Source of the DNA: Telopea speciosissima
Taxonomy: Eukaryota > Streptophyta > Magnoliopsida > Proteales > Proteaceae
Reading direction: 5' to 3'
Assembly: GCF_018873765.1 (NCBI RefSeq)
Contig: NC_057918.1
Coordinates: forward strand, 8,564,862 to 8,628,861
DNA length: 64,000 nt
This document shows, in pieces, positions 47,201 to 57,981 of this stretch. Position 1 is the stretch's first letter; each line of letters begins with the position of its first letter. Under the pieces are notes generated by a model. That model was given only the letters and a program-made list of their open reading frames with translations. It was not told the DNA's origin and searched no databases. The position numbers and the translations under genes were made by a program.

Positions 47201-48060
47201 GCTTTTAGGCGTCTTTCCCCAAGGTCTTTTTCAGCATTGTCCTTGTGCCGGTTCTTCTCCTCAATTTTGATCCTTACAATCAATTGGTCTAGAGTCAACT
47301 CCGTCTTCTTATGTTTCATAGACGCCTTAAATGCATCCCAAGAAGATGGAAGCTTTTCAATCAAGGCACCGGTCACAAATTCTTCCGGTAGAACCATCTT
47401 TTCCTTTGCTAGCTTTCCAACCAAAATTTGAAATTGATCAATTTGGCTTGAGACGGTGTCACTATCTTTCATAGCAAAGTTTAGAAAGTTAGCCACCAAG
47501 TACTTCCTTGAACCAGCATCCTCAAGAGAGTATTTTTTTACCAACGCATTCCAAATCGAATATGCATACTCCAAAGAACTATACGCATGGTATAGGTAAT
47601 TTGATAATGCATTCAAAATTTGATTCTTGCACTGGTAATCCGCTTGAATCCAAGCCACCCTTTTGCCCTCCTTTTCAGGATCATTACTTTTTTTCGACAT
47701 GGGTTCAGTCAAGGCAAATACCACCCCAATTTGGGCTAATGCAAACAACATCATTTGCCTCCATCGTTTGAAGTTTTGACCTCCAAACTGTTCAATCTTG
47801 TCAAATTCAGAGATAATCCTCATCTTACCCAAATCCGGGATAAGCTCCGTCACCGACGGGATAACATTGGTGGGAATTGAGTCAACGGTAGGAAAAAGAG
47901 GAATCTCCTTACCATTGCGGCTAACAGGAACTCCGCCTTCTTGGTTGTTGATTGCTCCTTCAATACTTGTGTTTGAAGGATTTCCTTCATTGGCAGCTCC
48001 ATCAGCGGTGTTGTTGTTCGAAGCATCACCCTTGTTGCTTACGTCTCCAAGATCAGCCAT
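44257..48060 (-). CDS. copia Gag-Pol polyprotein, frameshifted near its end
   Basis: 1267 residues. Gag occupies roughly residues 80-300, with a zinc knuckle C317-x2-C320-x4-H325-x4-C330. The aspartic protease is at DTGA (D367). The integrase zinc site is H503, H508, C534, C537 and the catalytic core is D563, D626 and E660, followed by [19 protein letters not shown]. Reverse transcriptase starts near residue 866, with D963 and YVDD at 1048-1051. RNase H has D1211 and E1252. The frame then shifts at about residue 1261 and stops. All catalytic residues up to that point are present. The start ATG lies only 30 bp inside the 5' LTR. Reverse transcription of its RNA in virus-like particles in the cytoplasm is the family function. 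Confidence 0.95.
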   Translation of the reverse strand: MADLGDVSNKGDASNNNTADGAANEGNPSNTSIEGAINNQEGGVPVSRNGKEIPLFPTVDSIPTNVIPSVTELIPDLGKMRIISEFDKIEQFGGQNFKRWRQMMLFALAQIGVVFALTEPMSKKSNDPEKEGKRVAWIQADYQCKNQILNALSNYLYHAYSSLEYAYSIWNALVKKYSLEDAGSRKYLVANFLNFAMKDSDTVSSQIDQFQILVGKLAKEKMVLPEEFVTGALIEKLPSSWDAFKASMKHKKTELTLDQLIVRIKIEEKNRHKDNAEKDLGERRLKANLVETNKQNKKRKNRQDNDEPFFKKKKLTCFVCGKLGHFKKDCRFRKKNSEKVNLVEDNVFIAMVTEANLIEKSKDWVLDTGATRHICGDLKMFSSYSMNTEDEKVFMGNSQSAPVMGKGKVTLKLTSGKTMVLTNVLHVPDIRRNLISVPLLNKVGMKLAFESDKAVITKNNVFVGKGYLSEGLFVLSIGNIVIEKTSTSSAYMIVSSNFFDLWHGRLGHSSVKYITKLCKLGMITDKVESPINKCITCVEAKLTKKPHKTMDRKSNLFELIHSDLCDYKSYESRGGNNYVITFIDDHSRYTMVYLLKSKDEAGKAFISYKMKVKNQLGKKVKRLRTDRGAEYFNLDKFCEKNGIIHETIAPYQPKSNGVAERKNRSLKEMMNSMLLSSGVPLDMWGEAMLSACYLSNRIPHSKTGMVPFEKWFGRKLSLKHLRVWGCLAKVLLPDSKKRKLGQKTCDCVFLGYATNSMAYRFMVIKAMDDVIEPNSIIESRDVEFFENLFSFKSILPISKDSQLTNGKMESNERVTNQELSNDDESRPRMSKRLKRPKYTDDEWLVYLVDKDPLTYKEAITSLDAVFWKEAIKSELDSILANNTWELVDLPFGSKTLETKWIFRKKLKSDGSLDRFKARLVVKSFRQKPNIDYFDTFAPVSRITTIRVMLAMTSIYNLVIHQMDVKTAFLNGNLEEKIYIKQPEGCVVIGQEGKVCKLRKSLYGLKQAPKQWHEKLDKVLISNGFVVNDAERCLYSRFHGGRGVFILLYVDDMLIMKTNLEMVNQAKKLLMSSFDTKDLGEADMILGIKITKQGNHISLSQARYAENILKRYGYHEVSAVKTPFDMGCHLKRNLGEPVNQKRYAQIIGSVTYLMNCTRPDIALAVEKLSQHTHNPSKEHWSAVDRLLRYLKGTINYSLHYSGKPAVLEGYCDANWISDTNESLATSGYVFTLAGGAISWKSTKQSCGTGSTMEVEFIALEKAELSRMA

Positions 48061-48090
48061 GAGATCTTATAATATCAATTACCTTAAACT

Positions 48091-49013
48091 TGTTGGGTAA
48101 TTATATTACAATTCCTTACAAATAATTGAAACAACACGAATTGCAATACAATAGATTAAGCAGTAGAAACTAGGCTTGACCTTTGGCTGAAATGAGAAGA
48201 CCAAAGCTTGAATTTGATATAGAACCACACCCGCAACAACTTGAACAAGCTTGAGGTTGAGTCACACTTGTGGTGCGCCTTTAAGGTAATTGATGCCTCC
48301 TCATCGCCAAGGAGTGTTTTGCACCACTACCCCAAGATAAAACAACCTCCAACTAGAAGATGAAGCAGTCCTTCTAGTCCCTTGAAGGAGCCAAGAGCTT
48401 TAACACAGCAACCCTCTAACACACTTAGAAGAAAAGAGAGAGAGAGAGAATAATACTCCTAGTGATTACTAAGTATGGGCATGAACATGTATCCAAAGAT
48501 GTCCCTTACAAAGCAATTGGTTGGGTTTATGTAGGCCCAAGACCAATCCTTGCATTCCCTTGGAATTCTCAAGAATAACCATCCACTTATGACCAAATTG
48601 AAGAATAAGATTTATGGGCATGAATATAGACATGAATTGGAGGTTAATTCCAAATTCATGGTCATTCCCCACTAAGGGTCATGAATGACCTTAAAATTCA
48701 TTCATTCTCCACTAAGACCATAAAGGCCTTAAAACCCCATAAAATGGTCATTCTCCACTAAGGACCATAAAGGCCTTAATACCCATAAAGGGAGAGACAT
48801 CACTTATGGCCATGAATTGAGAAATCAATCTCATTCAATATCCTTGACCCACCTTCCCACTCATGATAGTGACCATGAATAGACTTTAGGGTACCCATAG
48901 AATGTTACAACCTTTGGAATTACTTCTTTGATCACATGGGTCCCACACCATAACAAAGCAATCAAAAAAATTTTGAAACTTAAAATAAAATAAAATATAT
49001 TTTAAATCTAACA
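48091..49013 (-). repeat. 5' LTR of the young copia element (923 bp)
   Basis: Nearly identical to 42467-43388, with the same TG...CA ends. In element orientation it is followed by AGTTTAAGGTAATTGATATT, where a primer-binding site is expected. Confidence 0.92.
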
Positions 49014-49172
49014 CTACTGAACTCATAAACTGGATCTACTGAACTCATAATTTCAATTGCTTATTGTATCCATCAAAAAATATAAAGATAAAGATTATGG
49101 TAGATATCTTGCCAATTGACCTAATGTTTGTAGATTAAGATTTTTGGTAATACAAGTGATTGAGTTCAGTAA

Positions 49173-49910
49173 GCACAAGGTTGTTAACTTGCAATTTGCA
49201 AATTCCATGGTTTTTCTTGCAGTAGTGGCTCTTGTTAGTTCATAGAAGCCAATTAGTGTAATTGATATAATCGACAGTCTCATGTATGGGATTAACGCCC
49301 TCTCCCCAAAGAGGTCCAGGTTATGTTGGTATTGAGATCACTTTGGATCTTTTAGATTGCAAAAGATATAGATTTGTGGATTCTGCTAATGGCATTATCC
49401 AAGATGAATATTTTAATATCTACGCATCATGTTTTAAAAAAACAAGGGAGATAGAACGCTATCTAGGTTCGTGCGGTGTGCTGCCTTTGTGCTTAGCTAA
49501 ACACATGAGCATGCAAAATGACCACTACGCCCCCTGAAAAGGCACAAGTTTGTTAACTTGCAATTTGCAAATTCCATGGTTTTTCTTGCAGTAGTGGCTC
49601 TTGTTAGTTCATAGAAGCCAATTAGTGTAATTGATATAATCGACAGTCTCATGTATGGGATTAACGCCCTCTCCCCAAAGAGGTCCAGGTTATGTTGGTA
49701 TTGAGATCACTTTGGATCTTTTAGATTGCAAAAGATATAGATTTGTGGATTCTGCTAATGGCATTATCCAAGATGAATATTTTAATATCTACGCATCATG
49801 TTTAAAAAAAACAAGGGAGATAGAACGCTATCTAGGTTCGTGCGGTGTGCTGCCTTTGTGCTTAGCTAAACACATGAGCATGCAAAATGACCACTATGCC
49901 CCCTGAAAAG
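49173..49910. repeat. tandem duplication, two copies of 369 bp
   Basis: GCACAAG begins copies at 49173 and 49542, and CCCCCTGAAAAG ends both. The copies differ at only a few bases (for example ACTACGCC versus ACTATGCC and one A-run length). The right breakpoint lies inside the MITE at 49815-49940, so copy one holds a MITE lacking its right end. Identical open frames in each copy are consequences of duplication, not genes. Confidence 0.92.
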
Positions 49911-49940
49911 ACAGAAAATCTAGATAGCGTTCTATCTCCC
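49815..49940. mobile_element. MITE with perfect 20-bp inverted repeats (126 bp)
   Basis: GGGAGATAGAACGCTATCTA at the left is the exact reverse complement of 49921-49940. The inside shares GTGCGGTGTGCTGCC and AAAATGACCAC with the Mutator-type MITE at 22080. The truncated copy starts at 49446. Confidence 0.85.
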
Positions 49941-50608
49941 TTAATTAAAGAGAACAACAAACGAACTTGACTTTGATACCATGGTAAATATAATAGAAAA
50001 CGTCACAAAATACTACTTGGGATCCAACCGTCCAACCCAAAACTAGCCACGACGATTAATTATGAACACAAGTTGGATGATCGATGTTGTGTGGCCATTC
50101 AATCTTAATTTTTTGCTTAATGGCAATGCTCTTTGCCCTTTTAAGAAAATCCCTATTAGGCCTAATATTAGGCAAAACCCAACCAATCTTGTGAAGAATA
50201 TAATCTTAAGCTGTGCTGCTGTATATATTCTTTCATCTATCGTTAAAACGATTAATTAATAAAAATTAATAAAAACATTAGATATCATTAACCATAACAA
50301 AGATAATTAACCCAGCTTTTAGGTTGAGAACCAGAATTAATTAGTTTTGCCATTATAAAGTTATGCATTGCTAGAGCCAACAATAGCGACAACGAAGAAG
50401 AAGTAAAATAACACAAGATCCATAAAAGCCATGGCTAGTGAAGATCTAACATGAAAAGAAAATAGATGGTTCTTCATCAATTACACAGAAATGAATATTG
50501 TTCAGAAAGAGAGGGGAAAAACAAGATTATTTTAGGAATGAAAAAGGGGAAAAAGAGAGCGGAAAAAAGAAAACAAATGGTTATCGAGAGGGGGGAAGTG
50601 ATGATGAA
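49941..50608. other. intergenic DNA, 3' flank of the bHLH gene
   Basis: No gene is seen. The end near 50608 should hold the 3'UTR of the minus-strand bHLH gene. Confidence 0.5.
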
Positions 50609-50824
50609 TCATGATGGAATGTTGTAGGATTTGGAAAGAGCTTGCAAAATGTTAACTTGGAACCTCAAATGCAAGATGTAATGGGCGGTGCGAAGCAAAA
50701 GAAGGTCGGGCTGCAATCCTGTTCCACCTGGTACTATCCTCTGCAGTTTCTTCACCTTCATTCTCACCGATCCCAAACGCCGCCTCGTTCTTCTACTTCT
50801 CCTCACTCTTGATCTTCCTGACAT
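50609..50824 (-). CDS. small atypical bHLH regulator, UPBEAT1/IBH1-like
   Basis: From the ATG at 50824 the protein has 71 residues. A very basic start (MSGRSRVRRSRRTRRRLGSV) leads into a helix-loop-helix: RMKVKKLQRIVPGG as helix 1 and loop, then DLLLLRTAHYILHLRFQVN as helix 2. The basic part lacks the His-Glu-Arg pattern needed for E-box binding, as in UPBEAT1, IBH1 and similar short plant bHLHs, which mostly act by pairing with other bHLH factors in the nucleus. The same frame is open upstream for 25 more codons, including a CAA repeat (six Gln), but has no ATG before a TAA at 50900. So either those codons are 5'UTR or an upstream exon is missed. Assignment between UPBEAT1 and related groups is not certain. 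Confidence 0.68.
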   Translation of the reverse strand: MSGRSRVRRSRRTRRRLGSVRMKVKKLQRIVPGGTGLQPDLLLLRTAHYILHLRFQVNILQALSKSYNIPS

Positions 50825-50960
50825 TTCCTTCAACACCACCTGTTGTTGTTGTTGTTGTCGTCTCCTTTCAATACACAAATCTCTACAAATCCACTTTAAT
50901 TAGCTCTCTCTTTCTTTCTCGCCAAGTCTCCTAACAATGGCGAGCGACTCTCGGAGGTTA

Positions 50961-50970
50961 GCTTATAAGC
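50961..50970 (-). promoter_or_regulatory. TATA-like element of the bHLH gene
   Basis: GCTTATAAGC, a palindrome containing TATAA, lies about 140 bp upstream of the ATG and is followed in sense by a short leader. A GA/CT repeat (50977-50998) sits just upstream. Confidence 0.4.
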
Positions 50971-50999
50971 TGGAGAGCGAGAGAGAGAGAGAGAGAGAT

Positions 51000-51615
51000 C
51001 GAGGGCTCAGTGTTTTGAGCTGTGAAGGGACAAAGAGAAAAGGGTGGAGAAGGTGAGGTATAAATGAGTGAGAGAATTGAAGAGACGGAGGGACGGCCCC
51101 CCATGTGCGCCAAACCTCTTCTGTTGCTCTTTCTCCTGCTTTTGGCTCTGCCTTTAGGAGAATAAAAGATGATAAAGGGCTTACAAGGGAATTCACTTCT
51201 CTCTCTCTTTCTTACACACGCTCAATCCCTTTTGTCGTTTTCTGGGTCTAATCACGTCGTTTGCTTCCAACGGCCTACGCACGTGTCTGACAGCTTTCCT
51301 CCGTTCACGCTAGCCACTACGTTTGTGTGACAATATCCGTCCTCGTAGTGCTCGAATCCCGATGCACAGTTAAATACCTATCCAACGGTAAGAGATTAAA
51401 AACCGTTTTCTCTGCTTCGAAGACGGTCAAAAGAGTAAAGAGTTTGTCCTGTTAATGACTTATTAGTCTCTTGACAGCATCAATTGAGACTCCATTCAAC
51501 AAGCCGCCAAAGGAACCGGTTGTGGTTTGATTCTGGTTAGACCAGCTCTTTCGCTCTAGAGTTAAAACCTACCTGCCACTACCGGTACTGTCATGAGAGT
51601 ACCACCACCACCAAT
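51000..51615. other. 5' flank of the bHLH gene
   Basis: This holds a CT-rich stretch (51197-51212) and ACGTG-containing sequence at 51280-51286 (GCACGTGTC), but no coding region. Confidence 0.4.
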
Positions 51616-51838
51616 CATGGTTTGAGGTATAGGTATCGTATCACAGGTGATACATAACGGTTTTGGTAGTCTTTGATATCATATCAGTGATAGTATAGAT
51701 AAAAGATAAAATAATCAAAAAACTAATTTTTTAAGAGAAATCAAGGGCAAATTTATCCATTACGATCGATCCATATCGATATCGTATTGATTTTGTAGGT
51801 GATCGATATCCAATCCGATATCGTGCATTAAAATCATG
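51616..51838 (+). mobile_element. hAT-like MITE, CATGGTTT family (223 bp)
   Basis: It begins CATGGTTTGAGGTATAGG and ends GCATTAAAATCATG. The flanks CCACCAAT (51608-51615) and CCACCAAC (51839-51846) form an 8-bp duplication with one mismatch. The internal order matches the copy at 8176. Confidence 0.72.
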
Positions 51839-51846
51839 CCACCAAC

Positions 51847-53215
51847 AACAAGAAAGAAACAATTCCCAGTTCCCCACCCCCCCACTGAAAGGAAAAAAAT
51901 ATACTGAACTAAAAAGGACTAAAAAGTAAAATTATTATTTATTTTTCACCAATCTCGGTTACATGTAGAAATATTAAAATCCAAGTTCGTACCCAATTAC
52001 CAACTTTGATACCAAAAGGTAACCAAATCAATATTCATTATTCCGATAGATATTTAAATAAATAGATACGAATTGAATTAAGATTTAATCCAGATTTTTA
52101 TATATATTTAAATTCCTCTATTGCAGTGTAAGCGAGATCATGTGACTCATAATGTTGAATAATGAAACATTAATACATATAACTAATCATCATAGAAAAC
52201 GCTAGTTCCAAATACTGAGGAGCATGACGATATCCGCCCATAACTTCAATAAGTGACAGTTGGATTATGGATTAATTGGTTGGTAGACCCCGCCCCTTGA
52301 TTTAGGTTGAGATGTAAAAGAATCGAATACGGATCGGATTTGATCAGATTTGGATATCTCTTGACTATATGGATATCCCTTGGTTTGATGTAGACTGATG
52401 TCAATTGGATCTAGATTTTTCGACTATTCGTTTACATCTTTGACTTGTATAATCCAAACCTTTCCACCTGTGGCGGATACAATTAATTTACTCTCAATCC
52501 ATGTTTTTCAGTTGTCTTAGCTCATTTATTCATTCTCTAGAACCAGTCGAAACTTCAAAAACCCTTAAGATCATTAGCTACTTAATTTTTTATTATTACT
52601 TGGATATCTAATCAAGTTAGATAACTTATATTTTGGATTATTCGAATTCGAATCAAAATATCCTCTCACCGAATATGGATATCATTAAACGGATACAAAT
52701 ACGAATCAAATTTGTTTTTAATTTCAACCCTCCACCTACATCCCAAGATTTATCTAGCGTTAGACTCCAAACAAATGGCTGTAAGGAGCGTGAGCTCAAG
52801 TGGGGCTGAGGCTCATGGATTGACAGCTCTATAGGATTAGCAACTGATTTTGCAAGCTTTAACTTAGTTTTTTATTTAGTTATCTTATATCTTTTGATTT
52901 ATTGAGAACAAGAAATAAGAAATGGGCTGGCCTGACTTTGCCATTTCCTTCGTGTGAAATATAACATGGGCTTGTGCAGGTGAATAATGAATAGATCCCC
53001 ACAACGTTGGAGTAGGGGTTTCTCTGCATGCCCTTTCACATAATATTGAGTCTTGAAACTCACATTGATACTCTTTCTCCTCGTACAAAATGTGGATCGT
53101 TTATTGAATGATTTTATTTTCCGACTTCTCATAGGTGTGGTTTCTCACTCGGACGTCATGATAAATCTATCCTTAACATATATAATAGTTAGAAAAGAGT
53201 TGAATTAAACAATTA
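51847..53215. other. intergenic DNA, no gene seen
   Basis: Positions 52310-52725 contain GGATATC/GAATCGAATACGG-type words at both ends in opposite orientation, perhaps a decayed inverted-repeat element. Nothing coding is supported. Confidence 0.45.
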
Positions 53216-53308
53216 GGTTGTGTTTGTTATGCATTTTTGGAATGCATTTTAGGTCGATTTTGTAATCTGAGATGATAAAAACAACTTGAATGCATACCAA
53301 ACACAACC
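53216..53308. mobile_element. Harbinger/Tourist-like MITE (93 bp)
   Basis: Ends GGTTGTGTTTGTTATGCAT and ATGCATACCAAACACAACC are inverted repeats, flanked by TTA at 53213-53215 and 53309-53311. It is a shorter relative of 3478-3614. Confidence 0.78.
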
Positions 53309-55840
53309 TTAGAATGTCTCTACGGTTCTATCTATCTTAGAATTCTTATCACACGACCTCTATATATATTATCTGATTTCCCATTTCTTTTTTCTCTGTT
53401 CCAACATTTTAGACAACCAAAATGATATGGCCCAATTGTTGTATGAATGAGTGGCACTCTCTTTGCTTATGTAATAAGTGAGTTCTCCCTATTGAAACTG
53501 AAACCTAAAACGATGTTGAAAATAAATGAAAATTGCAAAAAAAAAATCACAAAACATAAAGAATTATGTGGTTTAGTAAGATTGCTTCTGTCCAAGATGA
53601 GATGAGAACTATTTCACTAACAATAGAGAATAGGTTTATAATCAGTTGTCCTCATACCTTCTTAGATATAGAGAGTATACTCGCTACAAAATCATAGTAA
53701 CATTTGTGATGTAATTTACCAAAATACCCATATAACTCTAGTGTTGGGGTAAACCATAAAAATTTGGATAAAGCCGGATCTAAGAGTTTGCTAGGCAAGC
53801 GTCCTGCAATAAGAGTAGTAGTTATATATGAACCCTGTAGACCATCCTCATGGGGTGGTGAAGGGAGAACCCCAATTGATAGAAAAAAAAGCCCACAACC
53901 CCTTGGAGTAACATTACATAGGTATAGTTTACCAAAATATCAATATAACCTTAGGACTTTTAATGGCCCTTCGAAATCAGCCCACAAACCCATAAGATGA
54001 AATGCAAGACATCTTAAACCCAACACCCCTCCACCTATAGAGAGACAGAGAGAGAGAGAGATCATTGTTTCAAAATTCGGAGTTGGCTAGATTGAATTGG
54101 CCGTGCTCAAAACTAAATAGAACCGAACTGATCAAGTGTGATCACTGTTTCAAAAATCGGAATTGAATAGAATGAAATGGCCAATTCCAGTCCGAATTGA
54201 CCGTGATAAAAACCTGATTTCGGTGTTCTAGAGTGGCCGATTTTATGGTTTTTGGGAACGGAATGTTTAGTTTTAAGATCCAAAGGATCGATTCTAGCTG
54301 ATTCTGGTCCGATCCAAATCAAAATCGGTAGGACCGATTCAACCACCGATTCCTAGTTTAAAATTCTTTTGTGCACTCCTTCCAGGCTCCCCTCATAGGC
54401 TGAGTATGTATGTAATTTTAGAGTGTAAGAAGTGGATAAGAAGTGAGCTTGAAAATAGAGATGCTGTAGTCTGACGTTTGTCCAATGCCGACATAGCTGT
54501 GCTGTGATGCGTGATGACAACGTATCTTTATCACGTATGTATGATATCTGATTTTAATCAGATTTTATATATTGCCATGCCATGAACGGGTAGGTTATGG
54601 ATTTATGGTTACGGATGATATGATGATGGATGGATGGATGGATGAGAGGATTTTAATGTGTAAGCAGGACGCAACAGGAGGTAGTGGGGTTATAATTGAT
54701 GATATATATATATATATGAAAATATTGAGATGGGCATGCAGAGAGTCTCATAAAGGAAAGGGTAGTAGTGAGATATGAGAGCTCATGTGCTCTTGTCGCT
54801 GGAAGTTAGAGACTTTTAGAGTCCAAAATAATTAAGGAGCGATTTGCGGTTGCAGGCCACCTTCCTCTTTGAGCTTTTACCATATCTATAACAGTCAGTG
54901 TGTCGTCTTTGTCTCAATAGGACAACCATACCATGGAGATCTGCTGTGATGATAGTAGTGGTGGTGGTGGTGGTGGTAGTGTGCTGATGCATGCCGTGCT
55001 GTAGCGGGTGGTGCCGGTGATGTGGGTAAAGTGGTTTAGCTTTAAAATCTTAGCTGGCCATGATGGTTCTGGCGGAGCAAGTGGTTGAAACGGAACGCAC
55101 ATGGTTGCACATGTCCCCGTCCCCCTCCACAACTTTCACTAGGGAGGGATATGTCAAAACAATTTGTTCAATCGATTGGTTTTGGTTCGAAGTAAGTTTT
55201 CACGTGGAGGGGGAGATTGTTAGGGTTCTACACGAAAACTTACTGACATCTTCCCCATCTTCCCTTTTGTGTGGGAGCAATTTCATTGGCTTTGATACCA
55301 CCGATTAGAAACTTGGATAGAACTCATCTTTAAAAGCTAGTTGATAACGATACTCGATCAAGTAACTATAAGTCTTCACATTGAGCTACTCATATCCGAC
55401 GTGAGATTATTATTTTTGCTTCCATGTGGAACCCCAACAAATATAATACTATCAAGACGATCCTACATTGCAATGAACCAATTAATAAGTAAGGGTGGTT
55501 GGGGCTCATTTGTTCCAAGATGTGGACATCTATAGAAGAATTCTACAAGTTTCATGTGTGAGGCTTTATGACTTGATAGGGCTTCAATGCGAGAGTTCTG
55601 AATGGATTTGGACCACTTTTAGGTGTGTTTCTTTCTTAGAGATCCAGCATGAATAAATGCTTCACAATGTATGTTTTCTGTGTGTTAGCTTTCAGAGTCG
55701 AGCTTCATTCCACTTCTGTACAACTCACAATTAGCTATGGCAAACATGGGTGGATCAATGTTAGCTAAGGGAATCCACATTCTTCCTATTACGACCTGTT
55801 CCTCTGCTAGGGCCCTTCATGCCCTCCCTAGAATAGATTT
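53309..55840. other. intergenic DNA with simple repeats
   Basis: No gene is supported. It contains a GA repeat at 54045-54060 and a repeat starting TGTTTCAAAAATCGG and ending CCGATTCCTAGTTT (54145-54360). It also has (GATG)n at about 54625-54643, (TA)n at 54702-54716 and (GGT)n at 54958-54980. A short stretch at 54718-54775 (MKILRWACRESHKGK) faintly recalls the LINE C-terminus at 24420. Confidence 0.45.
53771..53906 (+). repeat. dispersed repeat, copy 1
   Basis: AAGCCGGATC to CACAACCCCTT shares long similarity, in the same orientation, with 56131-56269 (GCTAGGCAAG, GTCCTG, GTAGTTAT, CATGGGG, CCCCAATTG). Function is unknown. Confidence 0.6.
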
Positions 55841-56075
55841 AAATCACGGTATCAGTATCGGTATTGGGATTTCGGTATTGGTTTTGGTCAATACCGATAC
55901 GGATCTATTGAAATGGGCTATATGGGACAGTTTTTCCTTCATATTTTTTAACCGGCCAGTTTGTTCTCACTACAAATCGATACATCAATACTGTATCGGT
56001 TAGGTATCAATATATATCAGGTACCAATAATACTTATACATATCAGTCGATACGATACTGATACCTTGAACCAGG
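55841..56075. repeat. GTATCG-rich repeat, diverged CATGGTTT family member
   Basis: The left end CACGGTATCAGTATCGG and the right end CGATACTGATACCTTGAACC are inverted. The inside has further CCGATACGG-type words. The terminal CATGG is degraded, and no 8-bp duplication was found. Confidence 0.5.
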
Positions 56076-56130
56076 ATTCGGCTCCTCTCCTTGGAGGGCA
56101 TCGCCCAATGAGTGTTTAATGAGGCATCCA

Positions 56131-56269
56131 AAGGCCGGATCCAAGTGTTGGCTAGGCAAGTGTCCTGTAGTAAGAACTAAGAGGAGTAGTTATGAAACTT
56201 GAAGACCATTTCCATGGGGGTGGTAAAGGGAGGGCCCCAATTGGTAGAAAAAAACTCACAACCCTTCAG
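56131..56269 (+). repeat. dispersed repeat, copy 2
   Basis: Second copy of the unit at 53771-53906, with a small insertion (GAACTAAGAGGA) and scattered substitutions. Confidence 0.6.
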
Positions 56270-56544
56270 GTTATCTTGCACTTGGAAGAAGAAGTAGAAA
56301 AAGAAATATATATAGTGATAGTTTGATTCTTCGTCGACGTACTAAATAAAATAGAATAAAAAATGTAATATCTTTCTTCATCTTTACAAAAGAAAAAATG
56401 GGCTACACATAGAGGAAGAAGAAGCACAAGCCTCCCAATGGATTCAAATTCAATTTGAATGGATCAATTAATCACTTTCTTGTTCTAATCTAGTCCACCA
56501 ACCAACCCTAGTCAACTAGTCGATCCAACTTGGAATGGAAAATT

Positions 56545-56686
56545 ATCACCCCCAGTACTACTGGGGGTGCTGTGCGCATCGTGTGGCATGACACCGCCTA
56601 TGTGTGCACAATGGGCTCCACCATGCATACATGGACGGTGCTGCATCGCACAATGCGCACATCAGCCCCAGTAGTACTGGGGCAAT
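56545..56686. mobile_element. MITE with palindromic termini
   Basis: Both ends contain CCCCAGTACTACTGGGG, itself a near-perfect palindrome, and continue as inverted GCTGTGCGCATCGTG / GATGTGCGCATTGTG. Related to the MITE at 6865-7040 through the subterminal GTGCGCAT region. Confidence 0.7.
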
Positions 56687-56959
56687 AAAGGTCCACTTGA
56701 AACTAGCTAAGGGTACCATTTGAAATTTTTTTGGCCTTTGTAAAGCTAACTAGCTGTGACAGAGACCCTCGAGCCAACAAGCTCGGTTGCACAAAGAAAA
56801 GTGGGCCAAGACAACCTTAAACTCCAAACAAATAGGGAAAGTACCTTCAAAGGGAGAAAGGGTGATTGTAACGAAATGACATTCTTATAAGAGATCATTC
56901 TTGGTTTTTTAAAAATAGTTATAATAATAACTACTTAAGCAATTCAATTATAATGAAAT

Positions 56960-57079
56960 GACATTTTTAAAAGAGAATTATGGGCAAATTTGTCTGATAC
57001 AGTTGATCCATACCGATATCGATACTATATCATATCGATTTAACCGATAATCATTTTGATACCGTACACTAAAACCATG
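56960..57079 (+). repeat. truncated member of the CATGGTTT hAT-like MITE family
   Basis: It holds GGGCAAATTTGTCTGATAC, then CCGATATCGATAC, and ends GTACACTAAAACCATG. The 5' end is missing or unrecognisable. Confidence 0.55.
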
Positions 57080-57511
57080 CATGTGATCTCATGCAAATAT
57101 CCTTAATTTGGCAAATTAAGAAAGCTTTCTCCAGTGATGATTGGACACTTTGGGTTCATCATAAACTCCCACATTCTATTAATCATGATCACAAATACCC
57201 TTCCTTTCAGTAAGAGGGTTTAAACTTTAAATGCCTATGATGAGGAAATTCTTTTTTAAACAATATCTTTCTACAGAAATCTAAGAAAATTTAGTTGAAA
57301 ATTTGGCTTTTTGGTGCCTTGGATCGATAGTGATTTGACTGCCTACATGTCTCATGATACCTATACGGCTATACTGCCCATGACTGGCTGGTAGACTTGT
57401 AGTCAGGTCCAACACTTACTTGAGCCCCACGCCAAAATGCATTCCCTGGGCCAATCAACATGTGCCTTCATGCGCGCGTTCAATACATAATTGGACAAGT
57501 ATAGAATACTA

Positions 57512-57692
57512 GCATTATGGGGTGCAAGTGCAAAGCTAGCCCACCATGTGGCTACAGGTTTCAGCCCAGATAGAACATGTGCTCCGGTGTGGGCTACGAC
57601 ACTAGTGCATTATGGGTGCAAATCTAGCCCACCATGTGCCTAATCTAGGTTTCAACCCAGTTAGAACATGTGGTCTGGTTGTGGGCTACGCA
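57512..57692. repeat. tandem duplication, about 95-bp unit
   Basis: GCATTATGGGGTGCAAG... and GCATTATGGGTGCAAA... start copies at 57512 and 57607. Both contain CTAGCCCACCATGTG, AGAACATGTG and GTGGGCTACG. The copies are clearly diverged. The short open frame across copy two has no family features. Confidence 0.65.
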
Positions 57693-57951
57693 ACCCTGTC
57701 CCGCACTCCAGCTGGGCTCGTCTCCTCGGCTTTGACATTTGTAGCCGGAACCCTATTCACTGACTGGGAAAAGGTCGGTGCACGGGAGATTTCGTGTATT
57801 ATGGGTGGATTAGTAGGGAATGCTTTCCAATACCCTATTTTAATGCGTTTTGCTTTGACTATTTGTCTTTGCCTTTAGGTACATTATTTGCCACGTGGCA
57901 TCCAGTTGGTGCACTGGACAAAGGATCCTGATGACCTTCGATCAAACACAA

Positions 57952-57981
57952 GGTGGGGGTGGGGGTGGGGGTGGGGGTGGG
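57952..57981 (+). repeat. GGGGGT repeat, G-quadruplex candidate
   Basis: Five G-runs (four of five Gs, then three) separated by single T. This matches the general pattern for a very stable intramolecular G-quadruplex on the plus strand. Confidence 0.75.

Larger units (their letters stand above)
42467..49013 (-). mobile_element. young, nearly intact Ty1/copia retrotransposon (6547 bp)
   Basis: Direct LTRs at 42467-43388 and 48091-49013 are flanked by CTACT at 42462-42466 and 49014-49018. By eye the two LTRs differ at about 16 places in 922 bp. A purine tract, GTGGGGGAT, immediately precedes the 3' LTR (left side). One 1267-codon Gag-Pol frame is intact up to RNase H, where a single frameshift occurs. 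Domain order is Gag, protease, integrase, reverse transcriptase, RNase H (copia). Sequence style suggests the Tork/Tnt1 side of the tree (tentative). Confidence 0.95.

Noticed and set aside
45296..48100. Plus-strand frames opposite the copia polyprotein
   Set aside because: Antisense shadows of Gag-Pol with no domain of their own.
49286..49906. Two identical 83-codon plus-strand frames
   Set aside because: They are the same non-coding frame repeated by the 369-bp duplication and end inside a MITE.
52310..52725. Possible inverted-repeat transposon
   Set aside because: Only short degenerate words (GAATCGAATACGG versus CGGATACAAATACG) pair, and no ends or target duplication can be set, so I did not list it as an element.
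57612..57878. 88-codon plus-strand frame with hydrophobic stretches
   Set aside because: It begins in a diverged 95-bp tandem repeat and has no recognisable domain, and the other repeat copy lacks the frame.
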